The notes under the pieces: generated by a model
What the model saw: only the letters and a program-made list of their open reading frames with translations
Told to the model about the DNA's origin: nothing
The model's database searches: none
Position numbers and translations under genes: made by a program
NCBI RefSeq assembly: GCF_016907355.1
Contig: NZ_JAFBBW010000001.1
Coordinates: 682,001-746,000 of the forward strand
Direction: 5' to 3'
DNA length: 64,000 bases
From: Agromyces aurantiacus
GTDB taxonomy: Bacteria > Actinomycetota > Actinomycetes > Actinomycetales > Microbacteriaceae
Part shown: one piece after another, positions 32,316 through 40,344 of the stretch
Layout of the letters: the number at the start of each line of letters is the position of its first letter
How positions within the stretch are numbered: position 1 is the stretch's first letter

Positions 32316-32726
32316 GTCGTCGCGCGTCCCATATCGGCCGGGCCTCACATGAGGCGGCGTTGACCTGACGCTGGTCCCGTTCCCGGCTTGGCGGCGTTTC
32401 CGGCGAGCCCGTGCCAGCTGCTTCGCCGCGGCGCAGCGTTTCCGGCGGCTCGTGTCGACCTGGCCTCATATGAGGCTGCGTTGACGTGACGCTGGTCCCG
32501 CTCCCGGCGTGGCGGCGTTTCCGGCGAGCCCGTGCCAGTCGGGCCTCATTTGAGGCGGCGTTGATTTGACGCTGGTCCCGCTCCCCGGTTTGGCGGCGTT
32601 TCCGGTGGGCTGGTGTCGACCTGGCCTCATTTGAGGCTGCGTTGAAATGACGGAACTGGAAACGTCGGCCGCTCGCGCGGCGTGCGTCGGCCGCTCGCGT
32701 GACGTGCGTCGGCCGCCGCGTCGCGA
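32316..32726. repeat. Non-coding tandem repeat array with CCTCA-NN-TGAGG palindromes
   Basis: The 411 bases between tadA and the amidotransferase gene hold no gene. Four copies of GGCCTCA-NN-TGAGGC, each followed by (G/T)GCGTTGA-NN-TGACG, occur at 32343, 32464, 32544 and 32625 (position of the first C of CCTCA). Three are followed by related CTGGTCCCG(C/T)TCCC and GGCGGCGTTTCCGG blocks. Spacing is 121, 80 and 81 bases; the 121-base unit carries an extra ~40-base partial copy. Copies 1/3 read GGGCCTCA...GGCGGCG, and copies 2/4 read TGGCCTCA...GGCTGCG after GTGTCGACC, so two subtypes alternate. The two central bases of the palindrome vary (CA, TA, TT, TT), as do those of the second motif (CC, CG, TT, AA). 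Confidence 0.85.
32665..32720. repeat. 22-bp tandem repeat at the amidotransferase 3' end
   Basis: Two 22-base units TCGGCCGCTCGCG-NGNCGTGCG (32665-32686 and 32687-32708) and a partial third (TCGGCCGCCGCG) lie between the larger array and the stop codon of the amidotransferase gene at 32727. Confidence 0.75.
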
Positions 32727-33476
32727 TCAGCCGGCGAGGCGAGTCGGCAGACGCCGCGCCGCGAGCCCGTCGAGGAACTCGCCGATGATCGCGCGCGACG
32801 CCGCCTCGGCGTCGGGCCCGCACGACGTCTGCAGCTCGCGCATGCGCTCGACCGTGAGGTCGTACTCGGGCAGCTCGTCGCCCCAGGCCGCAAGCCAGTC
32901 CTCGTGGATCGCGGGGGTCACCTCGGGATGGAACTGCACCGCGAGCATCCAGTCGCCGCGGCGGAACGCCTGGTTGGCGTACTCGGGCGACGAGGCGAGC
33001 CGCTCGACGCCCTCGGGCAGGTCGAACGTGTCGCCGTGCCACTGCACGAAGCGGATGCCGCGGGCGTGGCGCACCGGCGACGCCCCGCCGGCGTCGGTCA
33101 CGTCGACGCCGAGCCAGCCGACCTCCTTCCGCGGACCCTTGTAGACGCGCGCGCCGAGCGCGGCGGCGAGCAGCTGCGCGCCGAGGCACACGCCGAACAC
33201 CGGCGCCTCCGCCGCGATCCGCTTGCGGAGCAGCTCGATCTCGTGGCCGACGTACGGGTAGACGTCGGCCTCGTACGCAGCCTCGTCGCCGCCGAGCACC
33301 ACGAGGACGTCGGGCGCGAGCGCGTCGATCGCCGTGACGTCGGCGCGCGGGGCGTCGACCGTCACGACCTCGTAGCCGTGCTCCTCGAGCACCGGACCGA
33401 GGTTGCCGAGGCCGATGGCCGAGTCGTGGCGGAGGACGAGCGCGGTTGGGCGGCGGCCAGCCGCGACATCCGTCAT
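32727..33476 (-). CDS. Class I glutamine amidotransferase-like protein
   Basis: The 249-residue protein has the GATase1 fold: VFGVCLGAQLLAAALG with catalytic C97, and LAVQFHPEVT with H183 and E185, so the Cys-His-Glu triad is complete. It resembles stand-alone GuaA-type amidotransferases that hydrolyse glutamine or other gamma-glutamyl compounds; the acceptor is unknown. ATG 33476 overlaps the stop of the cation diffusion facilitator gene by four bases (ATGA), so the two are co-translated. Confidence 0.9.
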   Translation of the reverse strand: MTDVAAGRRPTALVLRHDSAIGLGNLGPVLEEHGYEVVTVDAPRADVTAIDALAPDVLVVLGGDEAAYEADVYPYVGHEIELLRKRIAAEAPVFGVCLGAQLLAAALGARVYKGPRKEVGWLGVDVTDAGGASPVRHARGIRFVQWHGDTFDLPEGVERLASSPEYANQAFRRGDWMLAVQFHPEVTPAIHEDWLAAWGDELPEYDLTVERMRELQTSCGPDAEAASRAIIGEFLDGLAARRLPTRLAG

Positions 33477-34435
33477 TCGAGCCCCTTGATCACGATCGCG
33501 TCGGTCGGCGGTGCCTGCTCGTTCGGATCGACGTAGACGTCGGGTTCGAGGTAGATCACGCGCGCGGCGGGCACAGCGGTGCGGATGCGCTGCTCGATCA
33601 CGTTGATCGCCGTCGACACCTCGGCCAGGCTCTCGCCGCCGTGGAAGCCGAGCTTCGCCGCGACCATGAGCTCGTCGGGCCCGAGATAGAGGGTCTTCAT
33701 GTGGATGATGCGCTCGGCCTCGGGACCCGCGAGGATCGCCGTCTCGATCCGGCCCAGGTCGCCCTCGGTGGCGCCTTCGCCGACGAGCAGGCTCTTCGTC
33801 TCCATGCCGAGGATGATCGCGACGACGATCAGCAGCGTGCCGATCATCAGGGTGCCGATCGCATCGAAGATCGTGTTGCCCGTGATGGCCGTGAGCCCCA
33901 CGCCGAACAGGGCGAACACGAGGCCGAGGAGCGCGGCGACATCCTCGAGCAGGACCACCGGGAGTTCGGGCGCCTTCGCCCGGCGCACGAACTGGACCCA
34001 GGTCTGCGTGCCGCGGATCTGGTTCGACTCCTTCACGGCGGTGCGCAGCGAGAACGACTCGAGCGCGATCGCGATGACGAGCACGACGATCGGCACCCAC
34101 ACGTTCTCGAGCTCATGGGGGTGCTGGATCTTGTCGACGCCCTCGTAGATCGAGAACAGGCCGCCGACCGAGAACAGGATGATCGAGACGACGAAGGCGT
34201 ACACGTAGCGCTCGCGGCCGTAGCCGAACGGATGCGAACGGTCGGCGTCCTTCTTCGCGCGGCGGCCGCCCACGAACAGCAGCAGCTGGTTGCCCGCGTC
34301 GGCGACCGAGTGCACCGCCTCGGCGAGCATCGACGCCGACCCGGAGACGAGCCACGCGATGAACTTCGTCAGGGCGATGCCTGTGTTCGCGAGGAATGCC
34401 GCCAGGATCGCCTTCGTGCCGCCGGATGCGCTCAT
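33473..34435 (-). CDS. Cation diffusion facilitator (CDF) family transporter
   Basis: This 320-residue inner-membrane protein exports divalent metal ions (Zn, Mn, Fe or Co) in exchange for protons. It has six predicted helices, with AEAVHSVADAGNQLLLF in helix 2 (the HxxxD metal motif), DRSHPFGYGRERYVYAFV after it, and LEDVAALLGLVFALFGVG in helix 5. The cytosolic C-terminal domain (from about 210) includes VAAKLGFHGGESLAEVSTAI. It starts with ATG 34435. The gene is divergent from proC and overlaps the amidotransferase gene. The metal cannot be read from sequence. Confidence 0.92.
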   Translation of the reverse strand: MSASGGTKAILAAFLANTGIALTKFIAWLVSGSASMLAEAVHSVADAGNQLLLFVGGRRAKKDADRSHPFGYGRERYVYAFVVSIILFSVGGLFSIYEGVDKIQHPHELENVWVPIVVLVIAIALESFSLRTAVKESNQIRGTQTWVQFVRRAKAPELPVVLLEDVAALLGLVFALFGVGLTAITGNTIFDAIGTLMIGTLLIVVAIILGMETKSLLVGEGATEGDLGRIETAILAGPEAERIIHMKTLYLGPDELMVAAKLGFHGGESLAEVSTAINVIEQRIRTAVPAARVIYLEPDVYVDPNEQAPPTDAIVIKGLE

Positions 34436-34458
34436 GCGCCAATCCTAGGATGGTCGCC

Positions 34459-35322
34459 ATGACCTCCCGCCAGCCGGCTGACCGGCCGATCGAGCTGCCC
34501 GCCATCGCCTTCCTCGGCGCCGGATCCATGGCCCGCGCGATCCTGGCCGGGCTGCTCCAGCCGCACGTGACGGTGGCCGGCGGCATCCGGGCCACCAACC
34601 GCAGCGCCGTGCGCGCGGCCGAGTTCGACGACGAACCGCGCGTCACGGCGTACGCGACCGAGGCGGATGCCGCGGCCAACCGTCGCGCGGTCGCCGGCGC
34701 GAAGCTCGTCGTCGTCGCGGTCAAGCCCGCGATGGTGCCCGACCTGCTCGACGAGATCGCCGACGCGCTCGAGCCGGGCGCGGTCGTGGTGAGCGTCGCC
34801 GCGGGCGTCACGGTCGCGACGTTCGAGGCGCACCTGCCCTCGCACGTGTCGGTGATCCGCACGATGCCGAACACGCCCGCGGTCGTGGGGCGCGCGGTGA
34901 CCGGGGTCTCGGCGGGCACGCGCTCGAGCGAGGAGGACCTCGCACTCGTGGCGTCGCTGTTCGAGACGGTCGGCGAGGTGCTCGTCGTGCCCGAGTCGCA
35001 GCTCGACGCGCTCTCGACGATCTCGGGCTCCGGCCCCGCGTACGTGTTCCTGCTCATCGAGGAGTTCACGAAGACCGCGATCGCGAAGGGCTTCACGCCC
35101 GAACAGGCCGCGACCATGGTGCAGGGCACGTTCCGGGGCGCGAGCGAGCTGCTCGCGGCATCCGCCGACGACCCGGCCGAGCTGCGACGCCGGGTCACGA
35201 GCCCGAAGGGCACGACCGAGCGCGCGATCGCCGTGCTGCAGGAGGCCGACCTCGCGGCGCTGTTCGACCGCGCGACCGACGCGGCGCTCGCCCGCGCGCG
35301 GGAGCTCGCCGCCGGCGCCTAA
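34459..35322 (+). CDS. proC: Pyrroline-5-carboxylate reductase
   Basis: ProC reduces P5C to proline with NAD(P)H. The 287-residue protein has IAFLGAGSMARAILAGL (Rossmann), VVVAVKPAMV, IRTMPNTPAVVG, STISGSGPAYVFLLIEEF and RRRVTSPKGTTERAI, all family motifs. ATG 34459 is chosen over ATG 34450 because AGGA lies eight bases before it. Its stop overlaps the rlmC stop (convergent). Confidence 0.96.
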   Translation: MTSRQPADRPIELPAIAFLGAGSMARAILAGLLQPHVTVAGGIRATNRSAVRAAEFDDEPRVTAYATEADAAANRRAVAGAKLVVVAVKPAMVPDLLDEIADALEPGAVVVSVAAGVTVATFEAHLPSHVSVIRTMPNTPAVVGRAVTGVSAGTRSSEEDLALVASLFETVGEVLVVPESQLDALSTISGSGPAYVFLLIEEFTKTAIAKGFTPEQAATMVQGTFRGASELLAASADDPAELRRRVTSPKGTTERAIAVLQEADLAALFDRATDAALARARELAAGA

Positions 35323-36452
35323 CCGGTGCGCTCGAGCAGCACCATGACCTCGAAGTGCGTGGTCTGCGGGAACATGTCGAACACGCGCGCCTTCACGGGT
35401 CGCAGCGACGGCATCGCCGCGAGGTCCTTCGCGAGCGAGGCGACGTTGCACGACGAGTAGAGCACGTGCGCGGCATCCGACCGCTCGAGCCAGCCCGCGA
35501 GCTCGGCGCCGATGCCGCGCCGGGGCGGGTTCACGACCACGAGGTCGGGGGCGGATGTCGCGGCGAGCGCGAACGAGGTCGCGTCGCCGGCGGCGAAGCG
35601 CACGCGTGAGAGCGCGGCATCCGTTCGGCTCAGCTCGGCGCTCGCGACCGCCTCGACGCTCGTCTCGATGCCCGTCACGTCGGTGCGGCCGTCGGGGTCG
35701 GCGAGGTGCAGCGCGAAGCCGCCGACGCCCGAGTAGAGGTCCCAAGCCTCCTCGGGCGCGAGCTCGCGGATCCACGCGCGCGCCTCGGCGTACAGCGCCT
35801 CCGCGATCGCGGTGTTCGTCTGGAAGAAGCTCTGCGGGCGCAGGTGCATCGTCACGTCGTTGAGCCGCATGGGCAGCGTGTCGGCGTCGGTGAGCACGAC
35901 CTCCTCGGCGCCCTCGAGCACGGCCTTGTGCTCGGGCAGCAGGTTCCCCGTGACGACGCGTGCCTGCGGCAGCTCGGCGAGGAGTGTCGGCAGGTGCTTC
36001 CGCATGCGCGCCAGCGGCTCGGTCGAGCGCAGCACGAACCGGACCATGAGCTCGCCGTCGGGCGACTCGGTCACGATGAGGTGCTTCAGCTCGCCGCGCC
36101 GGGCGCCCACGTCGTACGGCGCGATCCGCGCGAGCGTGATGAACCGGGCCAGCACGGGGAACGCGGCGCGGTGCCCCGGTGAGCAGATGCCGCACGCCTG
36201 CAGGTCGACCCCGTACCCGTCGGCGTCGAGGATGCCGATCGTCGGCGCGTCGACGGTGCCGCCGACGACCATCTTCGCCTTGTTGCGGTAGTCGCGCTCC
36301 CCGCTCGCGACGGGCGGCAGCCAGGCGGGAACGTCGTACGGCGCGAGCAGCTCCTCGGCGTGCGCCTGCTTGTCGGCGAGCTGCTGCGGGTACGGCCGGC
36401 CCATGAGCGAGCACGACCGGCATCGCCCCGCGTCGAAGTACGGGCACTGCAC
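35319..36452 (-). CDS. rlmC: 23S rRNA (uracil-C5)-methyltransferase, RlmC-like
   Basis: This 377-residue SAM-dependent RNA methyltransferase has the N-terminal [4Fe-4S] cysteines of RlmC (C3, C11 and C14 in MQCPYFDAGRCRSCSLMGRP, and C87/C90 in QACGICSPGH), the SAM site WDLYSGVGGFALHLA, VVNPPRRGIG and the catalytic Cys in VLYSSCNVASLAKDL. There is no TRAM domain, as in RlmC rather than RlmD. It probably methylates U747 of 23S rRNA or an equivalent. The start is GTG 36452, giving the conserved MQCPYFDAG. It lies downstream of kdpE on the same strand (9-base gap). Confidence 0.92.
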   Translation of the reverse strand: MQCPYFDAGRCRSCSLMGRPYPQQLADKQAHAEELLAPYDVPAWLPPVASGERDYRNKAKMVVGGTVDAPTIGILDADGYGVDLQACGICSPGHRAAFPVLARFITLARIAPYDVGARRGELKHLIVTESPDGELMVRFVLRSTEPLARMRKHLPTLLAELPQARVVTGNLLPEHKAVLEGAEEVVLTDADTLPMRLNDVTMHLRPQSFFQTNTAIAEALYAEARAWIRELAPEEAWDLYSGVGGFALHLADPDGRTDVTGIETSVEAVASAELSRTDAALSRVRFAAGDATSFALAATSAPDLVVVNPPRRGIGAELAGWLERSDAAHVLYSSCNVASLAKDLAAMPSLRPVKARVFDMFPQTTHFEVMVLLERTG

Positions 36453-36461
36453 CCGTCAAGG

Positions 36462-37145
36462 CTACGGCTCGAAGCGGTAGCCGAGTCCCGGCTCGTTGAG
36501 GAAGTGGCGTGGCTCGGATGGCACGGGCTCGAGCTTGCGCCGCAGCTGGGCGACGTACAGGCGTAGGTAGCCGGCGTCGTTGGCGTGGTACGGGCCCCAT
36601 ACGTCCGAGAGCAGCATCTGGCGGGTGAGCAGCTTGCCGGGATTCCGGAGGAAGAGCTCGAGCAGGCGCCACTCCGTCGGGGTCAGGCGCACCGCGGTGC
36701 TGCCGTCGGCTCGACGGACGGTCTTCGCGGCGAGGTCGACGGCGAGATCGCCGATGCGGGTCGCAGCGGCGTCGTCGCCCGGTTCATCGGATGTCGCGCG
36801 GGCGCGGGCGCGGATCCGGGCGAGCAGCTCGTCCATCGCGAAGGGCTTCGTCACGTAGTCGTCGGCGCCGGCGTCGAGCGCCTCGACCTTCTCGGCCGAG
36901 TCGGTGCGGCCCGACAGCACCACGATCGGGACCTTCGACCACGCGCGCACGGCCCGGATGACGTCCATGCCGTCGACGTTCGGCATGCCGAGGTCGAGGA
37001 GGATCAGGTCGGGGTGCGCGTTCGCCGCGAGGTCGATCGCCTCGGCGCCGTCGCGTGCGGCGAGCACCTCGTACCCGCGTGAGCCGAGGGTGATGCGCAA
37101 CGCCCGCTGCAGCTGCGCGTCGTCGTCGGCGACGAGGATCCTCAC
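36462..37145 (-). CDS. kdpE: Two-component response regulator KdpE
   Basis: The 227-residue regulator has a receiver domain with the acidic pair DDD at 7-9, phosphoacceptor D51 in LILLDLGMPN, and the Lys in YVTKPFAMDE. It ends in an OmpR-type winged helix with VRLTPTEWRLLELFLRNPG, ANDAGYLRLYVAQLRRKLE and LNEPGLGYRFEP, a KdpE-like ending. It activates kdpFABC when K+ is limiting. The start, GTG 37145, overlaps the kdpD stop, so sensor and regulator are coupled. All kdp genes are on the reverse strand in the order kdpF-A-B-C-D-E. Confidence 0.96.
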   Translation of the reverse strand: MRILVADDDAQLQRALRITLGSRGYEVLAARDGAEAIDLAANAHPDLILLDLGMPNVDGMDVIRAVRAWSKVPIVVLSGRTDSAEKVEALDAGADDYVTKPFAMDELLARIRARARATSDEPGDDAAATRIGDLAVDLAAKTVRRADGSTAVRLTPTEWRLLELFLRNPGKLLTRQMLLSDVWGPYHANDAGYLRLYVAQLRRKLEPVPSEPRHFLNEPGLGYRFEP

Positions 37146-39625
37146 GACGCCTCCTCGGCGATCGGGAGCGTGACGACCATGGTCAGGCCGCCGCCGGGCG
37201 TGTCCTCGGCCTCGAGGGTGCCGTCCATGCCCTCGGCGAACCCCTTCGACAGCGCGAGTCCGAGCCCGAGGCCCGTCTCGTTGTCGGTGTCGCCGAGCCG
37301 CTGGAACGGCGTGAACACCTGATCGCGACGCTCCGCAGGGATGCCCGGACCGCGATCGGCGATGCGGAGTTCGGTCCGCCCGCGGAACGAGCTCGCCGAC
37401 AGCCGTACGCGCTCGCCGTCGGGGGAATGCCGCACGGCGTTCGCGAGCAGGTTCACGACGACGCGCTGCAGCAGGCCCGCATCCGCGAGCACGGGGAGGG
37501 TGTCGTCGGCGAGGTCGAGCTCGATGTCGCCCGGACCGAGCCCGAGCTCGTCGAGCGCGGGGAACACGACGTCGGCGACGTCGGTCGGTGCGAGGGTCAC
37601 GGCGAGCGCGCCGGCCTGCAGCCGGCTCACGTCGAGCAGGTTCGTGACGAGGGCCGCGAGCGACTCGAGGCTCTCGGCGGCGGTGTCGAGCAGTTCCACG
37701 CGCTGCGCGGGAGGGATGGCGAGGTCGGGTGATCGCAGCGCGCTGATCGCCGCCGAGGCCGACGTCAGCGGGCGGCGAAGGTCGTGCCCGACCGCCGCGA
37801 GCAGGGCCGAGCGCACCTTGTCGGCTTCGGCGAGCTCGTCGGCGGCCTCGGCGGCGGTCGTGAGGGCGCCGTGCTCGAGCGCGGCGTCGAGCTGGGTCGC
37901 GATCACCTGGAGCAGGCGGCGCTCGGATGCGGCGAGGTCGGGTCCGTGCAGTTCGAGGACGCCGTGCGCACCGATGGGGAGCGTCGTGACCCGATCGGGA
38001 GCGGCGGGCTCGCCGTCGGTCACGAGCGGCTGGTCGTCGACGAGGAGGCGCACGCCGGTGAGGTTGAACGCCTCCCTGGTCCGCGTGACCATGGCCTGCA
38101 GCGCGTCCTCGCCGCGCAGGACGCTCCCGGCGATCGTGGCGAGCAGCTGCGACTCCGCGGCGGCCCGGCGGGCCTCGCGCGTGCGGCGCGCCGCCTGGTC
38201 GACGACGTAGCTCACGAGGAGGGCGTTGAGCACGTAGAAGACGAGCGCGAGGAACTGCCGGGGCTCGGCGATCGTGAGCGTGTACAGCGGTTCGATGAAC
38301 AGGAAGTTCAGCGTCAGGCCGGAGAGCACGGCGGCGAACAGCCCGGGCCAGATGCCGCCGACGAGTGCGACGATGATGACGAGGAGCTGGTAGGCGAGCA
38401 CGTCGCTCGTGATCGACGCGTCGGTGTGCAGGCTCGACAGCAGCCAGCTCAGCAGCGGGCCCGCGATCAGCGCGAGCGCGAAGCCGGCGATGAGCCGCTG
38501 CCGGCTCAGGGCGCCGCCGAGGCGCGGCAGCGAGAAGTCCGATCCCGCGGCGGCGTGCGTCACGATGTGCACATCGATGTCACCCGACTCGCGGATGACC
38601 GTCGCGCCGATGCCGGGGCCCGTGAACGCCGCGGCCAGCCGGGAACGGCGACTGACGCCGAGCACCAGCTGCGTGGCATCCGCGCCCTTCGCGAAGTCGA
38701 CCAGCGCCCGCGGAACGTCCTCGCCGACGACCTGGTGGAACGTGCCGCCGAGCTGCTCGACCAGGGCCCGCTGGCGGTCGAGGGCCTCCGGATGCCGCGC
38801 CCGCAGCCCGTCCGGGTTGGTCACGTGCACCGCGAGGAGCACGCCCCCCGACGAGCGGGCCGCGATCCGCGCCCCGCGACGCAGCAGCGTCTCGCCCTCG
38901 GGTCCGCCCGTCAGGGCGACGACGACGCGTTCGCGCGCCTCCCACTTGCGGTCGATGCCGTGTTCGGCGCGGTAGGCCTTGAGCGCCTGGTCGACCTCGT
39001 CGGCGAGCCAGAGCAGTGCGATCTCGCGAAGCGCCGTGAGGTTGCCGAGGCGGAAGTAGTTGGACAGCGCCGCGTCGATCCGCTCGGCGGGGTAGACGAG
39101 CCCGGTGGCGAGGCGATCGCGGAGCGCCTGCGGGGCGAGGTCGACGACCTCGATCTGGTCGGCGTCGCGCAGCACGGCGTCGGGGATGGTCTCGCGCTGC
39201 TGGGCTCCGGTGATCTCGTACACGACGTCGCCGAGCGACTCGATGTGCTGGGTGTTGACCGTCGAGATGACGTCGATGCCGGCGCCGAGGAGCTCGTCGA
39301 CGTCCTGCCAGCGCTTCTCGTGGCGGCCGCCGGGCGCGTTGGTGTGGGCGAGCTCGTCGACCAGCGCGATCTCGGGCGTGCGGGCGAGCACGGCGTCGAG
39401 GTCCATCTCCTCGAGGCGGAGCCCGCGGTGGGTCTCGGTGCGACGCGGCACGACCTCCAGCCCGTCGACCATCGCGGCCGTCGCGGCGCGGCCGTGCGTC
39501 TCGACGAAGCCGACGACGACGTCGCGGCCCTCGTCGCGGAGGCGTCGACCCTCCTCGAGCATGGCGTAGGTCTTTCCGACGCCCGGAGCGGCGCCGAGGA
39601 GCACTCGAAGCCGCCCCCGTCTCAT
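37142..39625 (-). CDS. kdpD: Sensor histidine kinase KdpD
   Basis: The 827-residue sensor of K+ limitation starts MRRGRLRVLLGAAPGVGKTY. The N-terminal KdpD domain has a Walker A (GAAPGVGKT, 11-19) and HTNAPGGRHEKRWQDVDELL. A USP-like domain (about 230-360) with RVVVALTGGPEGE follows, then four transmembrane helices (about 375-475), a GAF-like region, and the kinase core with the phosphorylated H614 in GHDLRRPLTSA, the N box LLANAVRHSPDGE and ADRGPGIP. Length is slightly shorter than the E. coli protein (894). ATG 39625 is four bases after the kdpC stop. Confidence 0.96.
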   Translation of the reverse strand: MRRGRLRVLLGAAPGVGKTYAMLEEGRRLRDEGRDVVVGFVETHGRAATAAMVDGLEVVPRRTETHRGLRLEEMDLDAVLARTPEIALVDELAHTNAPGGRHEKRWQDVDELLGAGIDVISTVNTQHIESLGDVVYEITGAQQRETIPDAVLRDADQIEVVDLAPQALRDRLATGLVYPAERIDAALSNYFRLGNLTALREIALLWLADEVDQALKAYRAEHGIDRKWEARERVVVALTGGPEGETLLRRGARIAARSSGGVLLAVHVTNPDGLRARHPEALDRQRALVEQLGGTFHQVVGEDVPRALVDFAKGADATQLVLGVSRRSRLAAAFTGPGIGATVIRESGDIDVHIVTHAAAGSDFSLPRLGGALSRQRLIAGFALALIAGPLLSWLLSSLHTDASITSDVLAYQLLVIIVALVGGIWPGLFAAVLSGLTLNFLFIEPLYTLTIAEPRQFLALVFYVLNALLVSYVVDQAARRTREARRAAAESQLLATIAGSVLRGEDALQAMVTRTREAFNLTGVRLLVDDQPLVTDGEPAAPDRVTTLPIGAHGVLELHGPDLAASERRLLQVIATQLDAALEHGALTTAAEAADELAEADKVRSALLAAVGHDLRRPLTSASAAISALRSPDLAIPPAQRVELLDTAAESLESLAALVTNLLDVSRLQAGALAVTLAPTDVADVVFPALDELGLGPGDIELDLADDTLPVLADAGLLQRVVVNLLANAVRHSPDGERVRLSASSFRGRTELRIADRGPGIPAERRDQVFTPFQRLGDTDNETGLGLGLALSKGFAEGMDGTLEAEDTPGGGLTMVVTLPIAEEAS

Positions 39626-39629
39626 AGCG

Positions 39630-40241
39630 TCAGTCTCCCATCTCGGCCAGCGCGAGGTTCAGTGCGAGGACGTTGACCGTGGGCGCGCCGAGGTACCCGA
39701 GGTCGGGCGCCTGGATGTGGTCCTCGACGAGTGCCCGGACGTCCGCCTCGTCGAGTCCGCGGGCGTCGGCGACCCGGCCGACCTGGAGCAGAGCGTACTC
39801 GGGGCTGATGTGCGGGTCGAGGCCGGAGGCCGACGCCGTGACGGCGTCGGCGGGCACGTCGTTCTCGTCGACGCCCTCGAGCTCGGCGGCCGCGGCCTTG
39901 CGCTCCTCGATCGCGGCGATGAGGTCCTCGTTCTCGGGCCCGAAGTTGCTCCCGCTCGATGCCCCGCCGTCGTAGCCGTCGCCCGCCGCCGACGGTCGCG
40001 ACTGGAACCACTCGGGCAGCGGCGCCCCCGAGGCATCCGTGAACGACTGCCCCATGAGGGCGGAGCCGACGACGTCGCCGTCGGCGTTCCGCACGAGCGA
40101 GCCGTTGGCCTGCGCGGGCAGCCCGATCTGCGCGATGACGGTGATCGTGAGCGGATAGGCCAGGCCGAGCACGGCCGTGAAGACGAGCAGGGCGCGGAGC
40201 GCGACCCAGTGGGTGCGGACCGTCTGGCGTGTGGAGGTCAT
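39630..40241 (-). CDS. kdpC: K+-transporting ATPase subunit KdpC
   Basis: KdpC is the single-span membrane subunit that stabilises the KdpFABC complex and assists ATP binding by KdpB. The 203-residue protein has one N-terminal helix (LLVFTAVLGLAYPLTITVIA) and motifs GSALMGQSFTD, WFQSRPSAAGDGYDGGASSG, SGLDPHISPEYALLQVGRVA and APTVNVLALNLALAEMG, as in the family. ATG 40241 is the start. A 103-base gap separates it from kdpB; I see no gene there. Confidence 0.96.
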   Translation of the reverse strand: MTSTRQTVRTHWVALRALLVFTAVLGLAYPLTITVIAQIGLPAQANGSLVRNADGDVVGSALMGQSFTDASGAPLPEWFQSRPSAAGDGYDGGASSGSNFGPENEDLIAAIEERKAAAAELEGVDENDVPADAVTASASGLDPHISPEYALLQVGRVADARGLDEADVRALVEDHIQAPDLGYLGAPTVNVLALNLALAEMGD

Positions 40242-40344
40242 GTGGTGCGTTCTCCGTTCGGGTGACGTGCGCTGCGCCGGTTCGGCGTCCGTTGCGCCGG
40301 TGAGCGTGGCGCGCTGCGCGGGGAAGTGGCGCGGAGGGCAGACA

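Noticed and set aside
32343..32660. CRISPR array
   Set aside because: The intervals are themselves repeats rather than unique spacers; only four units; no cas genes.
32080..33189. Reverse-strand frame with repeated AASNEAR/RKRR peptide
   Set aside because: It reads through the non-coding repeat array and overlaps tadA and the amidotransferase gene antisense or out of frame; not a real gene.
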